Source: Actinomyces marseillensis
GTDB lineage: Bacteria; Actinomycetota; Actinomycetes; Actinomycetales; Actinomycetaceae
Length of the DNA stretch: 64,000 nt
Direction: 5' to 3'
NCBI RefSeq assembly: GCF_900155605.1
Contig: NZ_LT707420.1
Coordinates: 1,358,842 to 1,422,841, forward strand
The notes under the pieces were generated by a model. The model had not been told where the DNA came from. It searched no databases and worked only from the letters and a program-made list of their open reading frames with translations. The translations under genes and the position numbers were made by a program. Positions 26,756-35,596 of this stretch are shown one piece after another; positions within the stretch are counted from its first letter, which is position 1, and each line of letters opens with the position of its first letter.

Positions 26756-28014
26756 GCAGGGGCGACGAGATTTGTGAACTGACGATCGGCGCTCCCGCAC
26801 ACGGTGGTGCTTGCATCGCTCGAGATGAGTCTGGCCGCGTGGTTTTTGTTCGGCATGCGTTGCCCGGTGAGCGTGTTCGTGCACGCATCATTGATCGCCA
26901 GAAGCGTATGGCCTGGGCCGACGCTATAGAAATTCTTGAAGGCAGCCCGGACAGAATTCCCAGTGTGTGGCCCGCCGCTGGACCTGGAGGCGTAGGCGGC
27001 GGAGAACTCGCACATGTGAGTCCCCAAGGACAGCGTCGATGGAAGAGCCAGGTTTTAGTGGATCAGCTTGGGCGCATTGGCCGCGAGCGCGTTTTGCAAC
27101 AGATCGATGCGATTGGGGGAGTAGAGGTTCAGCCTGCGCCTGGTGATGAGGGATCCGCCAGTCTTCTCGGGCGACGCACACGCATTGAGTGTGTTGTCGA
27201 TGCGGAAGGCTTCCTTGGGATGCGCCAGTATCGCTCCCACAAGATTGTGCGACTTGATTCGATGCCCTTGGCAGCAGTTCAGATCAATGAACTTCCCGTT
27301 TGGGAAGGCAACAAGATCTTTTCTTCTCTCCCACAGGGATCGCGTATTCGCCTCATCGCACCACCCGGTGGCACTCCCGTGATCTGCACGGATCACGGCT
27401 GCTGGGACGGGGAAGGCAATTCTTGGGACGGTCCTTTACACTGGCGCATTTCGCATCCACAAGGAAGCGATGACTACGCGGTTCGCCCTTGGGGTTTTTG
27501 GCAGACCCACCGAAGCGGCGCCGAGGTATTGGCACGCAACGTCGAAGAGATCGTGGGCGCTCATTGCCCATCTCGGGTCATGGAACTGTATTCGGGCGCG
27601 GGGCTTTTTTCGCTTCCCCTGTCTCGTGTTGTAGGTGAGCATGGTGCCTTGGTGACTCTTGAAGGGGACGAGGCCGCGGTTGCTGACGCTGCGAACAATC
27701 TTGGGCGCAGCGCATGCGAGCCATTCGTCGGTGACGTGGATGGCGGTGCAGTACGAGAGTTGAACGATTACATCGGTGGCGCAGAAGTCATCGTTGCAGA
27801 TCCACCGCGCGCGGGCGCAGGGCAAGAAGTGTGTCATGCGATGGCCTCCACAGGAGCTCAATGCATTGTTCTGGTTTCGTGTGATCCAGCAGCTGCGTCT
27901 CGTGATCTTCACGATCTGTGCGAGAGGGGCTACCGTATTTCAGATTTGAGGGCGTGGGATTTGTTCCCTTACACGCATCATTTCGAGGTGATGACGGTCC
28001 TGAGCAGGGATTAA
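26752..28014 (+). CDS. TRAM domain class I SAM-dependent RNA methyltransferase
   Basis: A 420-aa RlmD/TrmA-type 5-methyluridine methyltransferase. A TRAM RNA-binding domain covers residues 1-65; an insert domain follows; the SAM motif is ELYSGAGLFSLPL near 280, and the catalytic cysteine lies in VLVSCDPAA near 382. The N-terminal iron-sulfur cysteine cluster of E. coli RlmD is absent, as is common in the short actinobacterial forms. Target (23S rRNA or tRNA) cannot be chosen. It begins inside the end of the transporter gene, in the same order as Rv2690c-Rv2689c. Confidence 0.88.
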   Translation: MSRGDEICELTIGAPAHGGACIARDESGRVVFVRHALPGERVRARIIDRQKRMAWADAIEILEGSPDRIPSVWPAAGPGGVGGGELAHVSPQGQRRWKSQVLVDQLGRIGRERVLQQIDAIGGVEVQPAPGDEGSASLLGRRTRIECVVDAEGFLGMRQYRSHKIVRLDSMPLAAVQINELPVWEGNKIFSSLPQGSRIRLIAPPGGTPVICTDHGCWDGEGNSWDGPLHWRISHPQGSDDYAVRPWGFWQTHRSGAEVLARNVEEIVGAHCPSRVMELYSGAGLFSLPLSRVVGEHGALVTLEGDEAAVADAANNLGRSACEPFVGDVDGGAVRELNDYIGGAEVIVADPPRAGAGQEVCHAMASTGAQCIVLVSCDPAAASRDLHDLCERGYRISDLRAWDLFPYTHHFEVMTVLSRD

Positions 28015-28048
28015 TGCATCGAGTAAGCACGTGGCGCTGAGCTAACTA

Positions 28049-28089
28049 ATGGTGTGGGGGCAGACCAAAACGGTCTGCCCCCACACCAT
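28049..28089. terminator. Perfect 18-bp hairpin between convergent genes
   Basis: ATGGTGTGGGGGCAGACC (28049-28066) pairs perfectly with 28072-28089 around a five-base loop. It sits between the stop codons of the methyltransferase and the S9 peptidase. No T tract follows on either strand, so it may act as a processing or barrier structure, or a bidirectional terminator. Confidence 0.65.
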
Positions 28090-28104
28090 GTCTATCCAAG
28101 AAAC

Positions 28105-30105
28105 TTAGAGGTTTTGAATCTCTACCTGCACAGGACACGAAGCATTAAGCTTCCAGACTTGCGAGTAGAAGCTGAGTTCGCTTTCCCACGAGTCTTTTAT
28201 ATTCTCGGCGCGGCGGAAGCCGTGGCCCTCGCCCTCATAAATACGTAAAGCAACCGCGCGTCCGTTGCCACGAAGCGCCTCGTACATCGATTCGGCTTGG
28301 GAAGGAGGCACGACCTTGTCGGCGCTTCCCTGGAGGAGAAGAAGCGGCGCATGGATCTGGTCAATCTTGTGTATCGGGGAACGCTCGATCCACAATGCAT
28401 CTTCAAGATTGTCCGAGCCGAGCAGCTTGAGATCGTAGTGGGATTCAAACTTGTGGGTTGTCGCTTCTAGTAGTTTGAGGTCAGCGATACCAAAGAGAGA
28501 AGTTCCAGCGGTGAAGACATCGGTATCGGCCAAGGCAGAAAGGACGGTGTAGCCACCTGAGGAGCGGCCTCGGATCGCAAGGCGCGCGGGATCGGCCAAT
28601 CCTTGAGAAACCAGGTACTGAGCACCCTCTGCGCAATCCTGGACGTCGAGGACCCCCCAGTGTCCGTTCAAGCGCTCACGATACGTGCGCCCGAAACCGG
28701 TGGAACCGCGGTAGTTGACATCGAGGTAGGCGAAGCCTCGTGACGTCCAGTACTGCACGCCGATGGAGAGGCCAGCGCGCGCCGAAGAGGTCGGGCCTCC
28801 GTGCACGTTGACCAAGAGGGGCGGAAGTTCCGCCTCGGGAGCAGTAAACTGCGGGTTCGTCGGTGCATAGTAGAAGCCGTAGACGGTTTCTCCGTCACTG
28901 CTTGTCCATGAAACTTGTCGCGCCTGTGAGATCAGTTCTTCAGGGAGTCGTTCTTGCGAGGAGGAACGCATGACGCGAGAAGAGCCACCGCTAACTTCGA
29001 CAATGGCAGGTTCGTGGGTGGGGGAGTCGGCAAGAGTGACAACGCGCCCCTCAAAGCACGCAACATTACCAGTCGGCCACCATGGGGTACGCCATTCTTC
29101 ACACATTCCATTATCGAGGCGAACGGTTCCCAAATGCCAGGTTCCGTTCTCAGCCCACGAACAAATCAAATTCTCGTAGTCGAAATTGTCGTAGGAATGC
29201 AGTCCGAGCTGCCAGTGCGGGTGCGAGAACGCACGAGGACTGGGGTGGAGCGGACGAGTCCGCAAACGTCCCATCCATGCAAGCGCATCTTCATCGTCAT
29301 TCCAATGGAAGCCTTCGGTACGGTAGAGATTCGCCCAACCAGAAGAATCGTCAACGTGGATGAGGTCGCCATTGAGGGTCCAACGAGGCTCGTAGACGCA
29401 GACCTTCGGGCGGTCAACCAGAACCAGGGAAGCAGATACTCGCCCTTCAAAGTCCAGAGCGCCTACATGCAAGGTGGAGTGCGTCCAGGCCATCTCAGGA
29501 TGGTTCCAGCTCAGCCACGCGAGTTTCGTGCCGTCAGGGCTAATTGCTGGGGAAGAAACAAAGTCAGTACCGCTGAAGATCGACATGATTTCGAAGGCGT
29601 TACGGGCTGCGCGTCCGTCCAAAGGAATCGCAACAAGAGAGTTGACAGGTTCACCTGGGTTCGAGTGGTCCTCTGCAACGGCATAAACGAGGCCGCGTAC
29701 GTCTGCGATTTCGAAGTCACCATAGCGCACCTTGCCCAGGGGCGTAAGAGGAACAAGTTTGCGGTGAGGATCGCGGGTATTGAATGCGTAGACCCGGCCA
29801 TCAAAACCGTCAGAGAAGACAATTAATCCTTCCGAGACCGCGTAGGCCTTGCCACCGTACTCATGGACGCGTGTGCGTACGTCAGGCAGGCGAATGCCGT
29901 CGATCAAAGGAAGAACTTCAGAAATCGCTCCCATTGAATTCGAACGCAAAAGGGTGTTGCGCCCCTGGTCGCGGGGATTTCCTTCAACCCAGTAGGTATC
30001 GGCCTCGTCGACGCGTACCTGTGACAGCTGCACTGATGTCTGGGTATACGAATCAGCTTCTACAGGAGAATCCCACTGTCCGTACGGGCGTTGCACGCTC
30101 ATCAT
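28105..30105 (-). CDS. S9 family (prolyl oligopeptidase-like) serine peptidase
   Basis: A 666-aa cytosolic protein with an N-terminal beta-propeller (about 1-390) and a C-terminal alpha/beta hydrolase. The triad is visible: nucleophile in RGRSSGGY near residue 512, Asp in GSADKVVPP near 597 and His in GEGHGF near 629. These enzymes cleave short peptides after proline or act as acylaminoacyl peptidases. ATG 30105 or the adjacent ATG 30102 follows AGGAGA. It is convergent with the RNA methyltransferase and divergent from dxs. Confidence 0.92.
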   Translation of the reverse strand: MMSVQRPYGQWDSPVEADSYTQTSVQLSQVRVDEADTYWVEGNPRDQGRNTLLRSNSMGAISEVLPLIDGIRLPDVRTRVHEYGGKAYAVSEGLIVFSDGFDGRVYAFNTRDPHRKLVPLTPLGKVRYGDFEIADVRGLVYAVAEDHSNPGEPVNSLVAIPLDGRAARNAFEIMSIFSGTDFVSSPAISPDGTKLAWLSWNHPEMAWTHSTLHVGALDFEGRVSASLVLVDRPKVCVYEPRWTLNGDLIHVDDSSGWANLYRTEGFHWNDDEDALAWMGRLRTRPLHPSPRAFSHPHWQLGLHSYDNFDYENLICSWAENGTWHLGTVRLDNGMCEEWRTPWWPTGNVACFEGRVVTLADSPTHEPAIVEVSGGSSRVMRSSSQERLPEELISQARQVSWTSSDGETVYGFYYAPTNPQFTAPEAELPPLLVNVHGGPTSSARAGLSIGVQYWTSRGFAYLDVNYRGSTGFGRTYRERLNGHWGVLDVQDCAEGAQYLVSQGLADPARLAIRGRSSGGYTVLSALADTDVFTAGTSLFGIADLKLLEATTHKFESHYDLKLLGSDNLEDALWIERSPIHKIDQIHAPLLLLQGSADKVVPPSQAESMYEALRGNGRAVALRIYEGEGHGFRRAENIKDSWESELSFYSQVWKLNASCPVQVEIQNL

Positions 30106-30229
30106 GTCTCCTTCTACATGGGGAAAGTTCTCGCCAGCTCTATTCTAATTCGTGGTGCGATCTCGTGCCTCGAAGAATTCTCGCCCTTGAAACTCTGTTG
30201 CTCTTTGAGCCTCATCGCATCCTTGACAC

Positions 30230-30235
30230 TAGAAT
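30230..30235 (+). promoter_or_regulatory. -10 element of dxs, leaderless
   Basis: TAGAAT ends seven bases before the dxs ATG at 30243, without a ribosome binding site. A weak -35 (TTGAGC, 30205-30210) has a long 19-base spacer. Confidence 0.5.
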
Positions 30236-30242
30236 CGTTCCC

Positions 30243-32150
30243 ATGACGCAATCCGAGAATCAAGCTTCATTGCTGAGCACTATTGATTCACCCCGCGATC
30301 TTAGGCGGATGCCTGCCGCGCGATTAGATTCTCTTGCTGAAGAGATTCGGACGAAACTGATCGATGACGTCTCGAAAACTGGCGGGCACCTTGGACCGAA
30401 CCTTGGCGTTGTTGAACTCACCATTGCGCTTCATCGAGTCTTCCGCTCTCCTTCTGACACAATCGTTTTCGATACCGGACACCAGACCTACGTCCATAAG
30501 CTGCTCACTGGTCGCCAGGATTTTTCACAGCTACGCCAAGAAGGTGGCATTTCGGGATACCCCAGTCGCAAAGAATCCATCCACGATGTCGTAGAGAATT
30601 CTCACGCGTCCTCATCCCTATCGTGGGTCGATGGAATCTCGCGCGAGAAGGCGCGAAGGGGGGACCCCACCTGGACTATTGGGGTCATTGGCGATGGCGC
30701 ATTGACCGGCGGAATGGCGTGGGAGGCGCTCAATAACATTGCGTCGGATCCCAAGCGGCGTGCCATTATCGTCGTCAACGATAATGGCCGCTCCTATGCG
30801 CCTACGATCGGCGCTTTTGCACGCCATCTCGATCTTCTGCGTTCATCGCAGAACTATGAGAAAGCACTGTCTTGGGGCAAACGGACTCTCATGAATTTCG
30901 GTGAGCCAGGACGAGCAACTTACGGCGCGTTGCATGGCCTGAAAACAGGGCTTAAAGACACCCTCATCCCGCAGGCAATGTTTGAAGACCTTGGCCTGAA
31001 ATACCTCGGACCCGTTAACGGGCACGATATCGCTGCTATGGAAGAGATCTTCAATCGTGCCCGCGAGCTTCACGAACCTGTACTCATCCATGTGATGACA
31101 CAAAAGGGACGCGGCTACACCCCAGCCGAAGAAGACATCGCGGACCGTTTCCATGCCGTGGGAAGGATCCACCCGGAAACGGGGCTTCCCATTGCTCCGG
31201 CCCGCTTCGCCTGGACCAGTGTTTTCGCCGATGAAATTCGGAAACTCGCTCATGAACGCGATGACATCGTTGGCGTTACCGCGGCGATGATGCTTCCTGT
31301 AGGCCTAGGGCCTTTCAAGGATGATTATCCCGATCGCGTCGTCGATGTGGGTATCGCAGAGCAGCACGCAGTTGCTGCTGCAGCTGGAATGGCGTTTGCC
31401 GGAGCCCACCCGGTTTTTGCGGTCTATGCGACTTTCCTTAACCGCGCTTTCGATCAGATTCTCATGGACGTCGGACTCCATCACTGCGGTGTTACTTTCG
31501 TGCTTGATCGCGCCGGAATTACCGGCGATGACGGAGCCTCACATAATGGTATGTGGGATATTTCCATGCTGAATTCTGTGCCCGGTTTGCGTCTGGCTGC
31601 GCCGCGTGACGAAGCCACCTTACGTGAAGAACTTCGCGAGGCCGTTGCTGTCGGTGATGCTCCGACCGTCTTGCGCTATCCCAAGGGAGCTTTGAACGAT
31701 CCGATCGTCCACCTGCGTCGTGAAGGCGGGTGCGATGTCCTTAAGGACTGGGATGAGAAGAGCGCACTGCCTCGGGTGTGCATTGTTGCCCTCGGATCAA
31801 TGGTTCCAGCTGCGCTTGAAAGTGCAGCGCTTCTTGAAGACGAAGGCAAAGCCACCGTTCGAGTGGTTGATCCTCGGTGGGCGCTTCCCGTTCCCGAAGC
31901 TCTTGTTTCCTTGGCTGAAGGCGCAGATCTTGTCTTAAGTGTCGAGGATGGGCTCGTGGATGGGGGATTCGGTTGGTCTCTGCGCGACCTTTTGAGCGCT
32001 CGCGATGAAACTCTGAATGTTCGCGTTATCAGCGCTGGGATTCCAAAGAAATTCCTTGATCAGGCAAGTCGCGTCAGCATCGTGTCTGCCTTGAATCTGG
32101 ATGCTGAAGGACTCGCAGCCACGCTCAGACGCGAACTAGCCCGCAAGTAG
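30243..32150 (+). CDS. dxs: 1-deoxy-D-xylulose-5-phosphate synthase
   Basis: A 635-aa thiamine-diphosphate enzyme that condenses pyruvate and glyceraldehyde 3-phosphate, the first step of the MEP isoprenoid pathway. Landmarks: GGHLGPNLGVVELTIALH near residue 40, FDTGHQTYVHKLLTG near 78, the ThDP/Mg motif GDGALTGGMAWEALNN near 150, and the transketolase segment DRAGITGDDGASHNG near 425. Length is typical. The frame is open far upstream, but ATG 30243 gives the family N-terminus (STIDSPRDLRRM). The 3' end overlaps the convergent RNase D gene by 15 bases. Confidence 0.95.
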   Translation: MTQSENQASLLSTIDSPRDLRRMPAARLDSLAEEIRTKLIDDVSKTGGHLGPNLGVVELTIALHRVFRSPSDTIVFDTGHQTYVHKLLTGRQDFSQLRQEGGISGYPSRKESIHDVVENSHASSSLSWVDGISREKARRGDPTWTIGVIGDGALTGGMAWEALNNIASDPKRRAIIVVNDNGRSYAPTIGAFARHLDLLRSSQNYEKALSWGKRTLMNFGEPGRATYGALHGLKTGLKDTLIPQAMFEDLGLKYLGPVNGHDIAAMEEIFNRARELHEPVLIHVMTQKGRGYTPAEEDIADRFHAVGRIHPETGLPIAPARFAWTSVFADEIRKLAHERDDIVGVTAAMMLPVGLGPFKDDYPDRVVDVGIAEQHAVAAAAGMAFAGAHPVFAVYATFLNRAFDQILMDVGLHHCGVTFVLDRAGITGDDGASHNGMWDISMLNSVPGLRLAAPRDEATLREELREAVAVGDAPTVLRYPKGALNDPIVHLRREGGCDVLKDWDEKSALPRVCIVALGSMVPAALESAALLEDEGKATVRVVDPRWALPVPEALVSLAEGADLVLSVEDGLVDGGFGWSLRDLLSARDETLNVRVISAGIPKKFLDQASRVSIVSALNLDAEGLAATLRRELARK

Positions 32151-33374
32151 CCGATGAAGATCGGGCGCGACGATGGCGACTTGCCATGGGCGCGCACCGT
32201 GAGCCGTAAGATATTCATCAACAGGCCCAATCGGCTCATCTTGCGAGTAATCCCAGGCGAGTGCTCGCTGGATACGTGGTTCTAGCACGATCTCCGGGCT
32301 GATTTCGAGGTATTCAGACTGCTGTGCGACGGTGGCGCGCACCTGGAGAAGCAAATCGTGAGCTTCTGCGCGCAGGCGCTGCCAGTGACGAACGCTGGGG
32401 GTGTGTTCATCGTCCTCTTTACGGTGACGAGGCGGGAGCTGGTTTTCGGGAAGAACGAGTGCCCTTCCGACGGCGGCAAGAAAACGATCGGCGTAACGGC
32501 GGGTTTGTGGTGAACGAAACTCCGCGATCGAGAGCAAGTTGTGGCGGGTTCGAGGCGGGCGTTGGGCAGCGTGAATGATTCCACTATTGCGAACCAAACG
32601 TCCTGGCGCCAAGTCGATTTCCTGGGCAATAGCATCGCGCTCAAACCAAAGTTCTCGTGCAATAGCGAGAGCTCTCTTGGAAGTGAGTTTGCCGATGCCG
32701 GGAATTGATCGCCAACGGTCTTTCTTCGGTTTGGGAGGTGCGGCCTCGGCAATGTGAGAAAACTCCTGCTGGGCCCATGAAAGACGCCCGAGAGCCTCTA
32801 GACGCAGCTCGAGCGCGTCCTTTAAGGCCGTCAGAAGCTCGACATCGAGGACCGCATAGCGGAGCCAGTCTTTGGGAAGTGGCCGCACGGACCAATTTGC
32901 GGCTTGATGGTCCTTGAGTAAAGCGAGCCCAAGAAGTTGCTCGCATACTGCAGAGAGGCCGAAGTGCGTGAGGCCGACTAAACGAGAAGCGATCTGGGTG
33001 TCAAAGAGCTCCGGAATGCGCAGGCCAAGTTCACGCAGATTTGGTAGATCCTGCGAGGCATCGTGAAGAATCCAGGGGGCATTAATAAAAGGCTGAAGAA
33101 TCGTTAGATCACTGAGTTCAGCCGTATCGATCAAGAAGGACCCGACGTCCTCGCGGCGTAGCTGGAGAAGATAGGGGGAGGAACCGTAGCGGAAGCCTTG
33201 GGCTCGCTCGACGTCGACAGCCAGAGGCATTGCTGAGCGCCCCAACTTTTCTGCCGCTTCCTTGAGCGCGTCGATGGTCGAGATGACCTCGGGGATTCCG
33301 TCTCGAGGGTAGGCAATAAGTTGTGGATCTTCGGTGTCGCCCTGGAGAATTCCGTACGGGTTGTCGACTAGCAC
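32136..33374 (-). CDS. RNase D-like 3'-5' exonuclease with HRDC domain
   Basis: A 412-aa DEDDy exonuclease: motif I AVDVERAQG near residue 54, motif II HDASQDLPNLRELG near 108, motif III YAVLDVELL near 180. An HRDC helical domain follows around 220-300. It probably trims tRNA or other structured RNA 3' ends. GTG 33374 is three bases after the DUF3000 stop, so both are co-transcribed. The dxs/HRDC/DUF3000 arrangement matches Rv2682c-Rv2680 in mycobacteria. Confidence 0.9.
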   Translation of the reverse strand: MLVDNPYGILQGDTEDPQLIAYPRDGIPEVISTIDALKEAAEKLGRSAMPLAVDVERAQGFRYGSSPYLLQLRREDVGSFLIDTAELSDLTILQPFINAPWILHDASQDLPNLRELGLRIPELFDTQIASRLVGLTHFGLSAVCEQLLGLALLKDHQAANWSVRPLPKDWLRYAVLDVELLTALKDALELRLEALGRLSWAQQEFSHIAEAAPPKPKKDRWRSIPGIGKLTSKRALAIARELWFERDAIAQEIDLAPGRLVRNSGIIHAAQRPPRTRHNLLSIAEFRSPQTRRYADRFLAAVGRALVLPENQLPPRHRKEDDEHTPSVRHWQRLRAEAHDLLLQVRATVAQQSEYLEISPEIVLEPRIQRALAWDYSQDEPIGPVDEYLTAHGARPWQVAIVAPDLHRLLAG

Positions 33375-33377
33375 AAC

Positions 33378-34013
33378 TTAAGCCCTCTCAAGAAAACGTT
33401 GGTTTTCGACGCCAGCAATACGACACATGAGGTCCTGCCACGCTAAGAGGTGCTCACCAATCCACGGCGTATTGGGAGTGAGAGAAGTGCGGATTTCTAC
33501 AGCCAAAGTCGACCCCATCAAAATCAGACCGCCGAAGGATTCACTCACTTCCTTGCTGACAGTTCCGGTTAAGTCGTGGAAACCGGCGCCGCGCTCCTCA
33601 AGGCAATCGTGGGTCCAATTCCACAAAGCTTCGGACAGGAGGGGATCCGAACTCATATCAGCATCGATCTGGGCTCGAAGCTGAGTGACGAGGCGAAATG
33701 GGCCATTCCATCCCATTTGTCCGTTTGGGTCGTGTAAAACAATGAAACGCCCAAAAGCGAGCGCTTCATCGTGTGCCATTTGAGTGGTTCGAAGGGCAAG
33801 CGCAGCGGTGAAAGGAGCAAGTGCCCGGGGTGCGGGAACTTCCTCGATTTCGACGTGAGGATGCACCGCGCCGCGCAATGACATGAGTGCGGTTCGGAAA
33901 TCCTCTGGTGGTGCCACTTCGATCACGTCTTTGACTCTATGAGGGAGTGTCGAAGTGGGGGTGGAGGCGCGCCGCCACAATAAAAAACGCGGGGTGTGAG
34001 CGGGGACACTCAC
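33378..34013 (-). CDS. DUF3000 family protein
   Basis: A 211-aa soluble protein. The actinobacterial DUF3000 region runs from APPEDFRTALMSLRGAVHPHVEIEEVPAPRALAPF to the end, and the C-terminal part is mainly helical. Function unknown. The GTG at 34013 is the longest start; an in-frame GTG at 33926 (VIEVAPPEDF) fits the family N-terminus better and is a real alternative. It forms a two-gene unit with the RNase D gene. Confidence 0.85.
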   Translation of the reverse strand: MSVPAHTPRFLLWRRASTPTSTLPHRVKDVIEVAPPEDFRTALMSLRGAVHPHVEIEEVPAPRALAPFTAALALRTTQMAHDEALAFGRFIVLHDPNGQMGWNGPFRLVTQLRAQIDADMSSDPLLSEALWNWTHDCLEERGAGFHDLTGTVSKEVSESFGGLILMGSTLAVEIRTSLTPNTPWIGEHLLAWQDLMCRIAGVENQRFLERA

Positions 34014-34086
34014 TCATGATTTGTGTTCCGGGGCCAAACCCTGTTAGGCTTCCATCCGTTGCAAAACCGTTTCGATGGTTTTAAAC

Positions 34087-34159
34087 GCGGATGTGGCTCA
34101 GTTGGTAGAGCATCACCTTGCCAAGGTGAGGGTCGCGGGTTCGAGTCCCGTCATCCGCT
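34087..34159 (+). tRNA. glyT-GCC: tRNA-Gly (GCC)
   Basis: A complete 73-nt cloverleaf: acceptor GCGGATG/CATCCGC, anticodon loop with GCC and T-loop GTTCGAGTC. CCA is not encoded. It is identical to the copy at 34282. Confidence 0.96.
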
Positions 34160-34160
34160 C

Positions 34161-34232
34161 GGGCGATTGGCGCAGTGGTAGCGCGCTTCCCTGACACGGA
34201 AGAGGTCACTGGTTCGAACCCAGTATCGCCCA
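34161..34232 (+). tRNA. valT-GAC: tRNA-Val (GAC)
   Basis: A 72-nt cloverleaf one base after the first tRNA-Gly. The acceptor stem is GGGCGAT/ATCGCCC and the anticodon loop CTGACAC gives GAC. No encoded CCA. Confidence 0.96.
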
Positions 34233-34281
34233 CTGTCGTTATCTAACGACGGACAAGGCCCCAGTCTGATAGAGACTGAGT

Positions 34282-34354
34282 GCGGATGTGGCTCAGTTGG
34301 TAGAGCATCACCTTGCCAAGGTGAGGGTCGCGGGTTCGAGTCCCGTCATCCGCT
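34282..34354 (+). tRNA. glyT-GCC: tRNA-Gly (GCC), second copy
   Basis: Identical in all 73 bases to 34087-34159, giving a direct repeat within the tRNA cluster. Confidence 0.96.
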
Positions 34355-34392
34355 CTGACCTTCCGAAAATCCTTGTGGTTGAGGTTGGATAG

Positions 34393-34463
34393 GGTGGGTT
34401 GGCCGAGAGGCGAGGCAGCGGCCTGCAAAGCCGTATACACCGGTTCGAATCCGGTACCCACCT
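34393..34463 (+). tRNA. cysT-GCA: tRNA-Cys (GCA)
   Basis: A 71-nt cloverleaf with acceptor GGTGGGT/ACCCACC and anticodon loop CTGCAAA (GCA). No encoded CCA. Confidence 0.95.
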
Positions 34464-34464
34464 C

Positions 34465-34536
34465 GGGCGATTGGCGCAGGGGTAGCGCGCTTCCTTCACA
34501 CGGAAGAGGTCACTGGTTCGATCCCAGTATCGCCCA
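34465..34536 (+). tRNA. valT-CAC: tRNA-Val (CAC)
   Basis: A 72-nt cloverleaf nearly identical to the tRNA-Val(GAC) gene, but with anticodon loop TTCACAC (CAC), changed D-loop and T-loop bases. It suggests duplication followed by anticodon divergence. Confidence 0.95.
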
Positions 34537-34634
34537 CGGAAAATTTGAAACGCTCGCGCGAATCTCGATTTGTGACTGACGCTCGTGCGTGTTAAAGTTT
34601 CCAAGCCGCAAAGCTTTAGCTTTGTGAGTCACCT

Positions 34635-34721
34635 GCGCGGGTGGCGGAATAGGCAGACGCGCTAGCTTGAGGTGCTAGTCCTCATTTTACGAGGGTGGGG
34701 GTTCAAGTCCCCCTCCGCGCA
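34635..34721 (+). tRNA. leuT-GAG: tRNA-Leu (GAG)
   Basis: An 87-nt class II tRNA with a long variable arm (TCCTCATTTTACGAGGG). The acceptor is GCGCGGG/TCCGCGC and the anticodon loop TTGAGGT gives GAG. Confidence 0.95.
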
Positions 34722-34727
34722 CAAGTG

Positions 34728-34760
34728 CCCGGGGATCGAAAGATCCCCGGGTTTTCTTTT
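34728..34760 (+). terminator. Intrinsic terminator of the tRNA cluster
   Basis: CCCGGGGATC-gaaa-GATCCCCGGG, a ten-base-pair stem with a tetraloop, is followed by TTTTCTTTT. It begins six bases after tRNA-Leu. Confidence 0.92.
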
Positions 34761-34785
34761 ATATTCCGCGCATCACTGTTGGATG

Positions 34786-34818
34786 AAAACGCGCCGTGCG
34801 CGCTTTAAGGCGCGTTTT
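34786..34818 (+). repeat. Second hairpin before frnE
   Basis: AAAACGCGCC and GGCGCGTTTT form a ten-base-pair stem around a 13-base loop, in the 170-base gap between tRNA-Leu and the DsbA-family gene. It could back up termination or lie in the leader of the next gene. Confidence 0.4.
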
Positions 34819-34891
34819 GCGGTGGTAACTCTTCAGGGGCACACGTACCCTTTTGGGTAGGACGATTGATACCGTTTTTCAAGGAGAATGC

Positions 34892-35596
34892 ATGCATATC
34901 GACGTGTGGGCAGATTTTGCGTGCCCCTGGTCTTACCTCGGTATCCATCATCTGCGTGATGCTCTGACGCGTTTCGACCATCGTGATCAGGTTGAGGTTC
35001 GTTTCCATGCCTATTTGCTGGATCCTGAGCAATCGAGTGTCCTTGAAATGTCTCAGGCCGAATTCCTCGTTCATACCCATCCCGGCATGAGTCTGGACGA
35101 GGCCAACGAGGCACTTGAGCGAGTGAGTGAGCTTTCACGCGCGGATGGAATTTCCCTGGACTTTGAATCCTTGGTTGTTGCACCGACCTCGTTTGCCCAT
35201 AAGGCTATGGCTGCAGCTCGAGAAATGGACGGGCGCTCTGGAATCACGACGGGCGCAGGGACCTATCAATTTACCTATGCCGAGGCCCTGTTCCGCGCCC
35301 GCTTCGAAGTTGGCTTAAACCTTGCCGACCCCGACGTGTTGATCGGGTGCGCGCAGGACGTACGAATCCCCGAAGCGCTGATTGTTGACGCTCTCAGCGA
35401 CCCTGTGGCCTCATCCGAAGTGTTTTCGGATTACCAAATTGCCATTCAGATGGGGATTGACTCAATACCGACCTATCTTTTTGATCGGCGTTTCGTTGTT
35501 CAAGGTCTACAGAGCGTCGAGGCGACGACGCGTATTTTGGAAAGTGCGTGGAGCCAATCATTGGGTTCCACAGATACGACGGAGGAAACACACTGA
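34892..35596 (+). CDS. DsbA family (FrnE-like) oxidoreductase
   Basis: A 234-aa thioredoxin-fold protein of the FrnE/2-hydroxychromene-2-carboxylate isomerase branch. It begins MHIDVWADFACPWSYLG, so the usual CxxC site is CPWS, with only the first cysteine kept. There is no signal peptide, so a cytosolic role is likely. AAGGAG lies five bases before the ATG. The stop overlaps the start of the GNAT fusion gene by one base. The substrate is unknown. Confidence 0.88.
   Translation: MHIDVWADFACPWSYLGIHHLRDALTRFDHRDQVEVRFHAYLLDPEQSSVLEMSQAEFLVHTHPGMSLDEANEALERVSELSRADGISLDFESLVVAPTSFAHKAMAAAREMDGRSGITTGAGTYQFTYAEALFRARFEVGLNLADPDVLIGCAQDVRIPEALIVDALSDPVASSEVFSDYQIAIQMGIDSIPTYLFDRRFVVQGLQSVEATTRILESAWSQSLGSTDTTEETH

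Noticed and set aside
28954-29826. 290-codon open frame on the plus strand
   Set aside because: It is antisense to the well-supported S9 peptidase and has no recognisable motif.
29784-30242. N-terminal extension of dxs
   Set aside because: It overlaps the divergent S9 peptidase gene; the Dxs family begins near ATG 30243.
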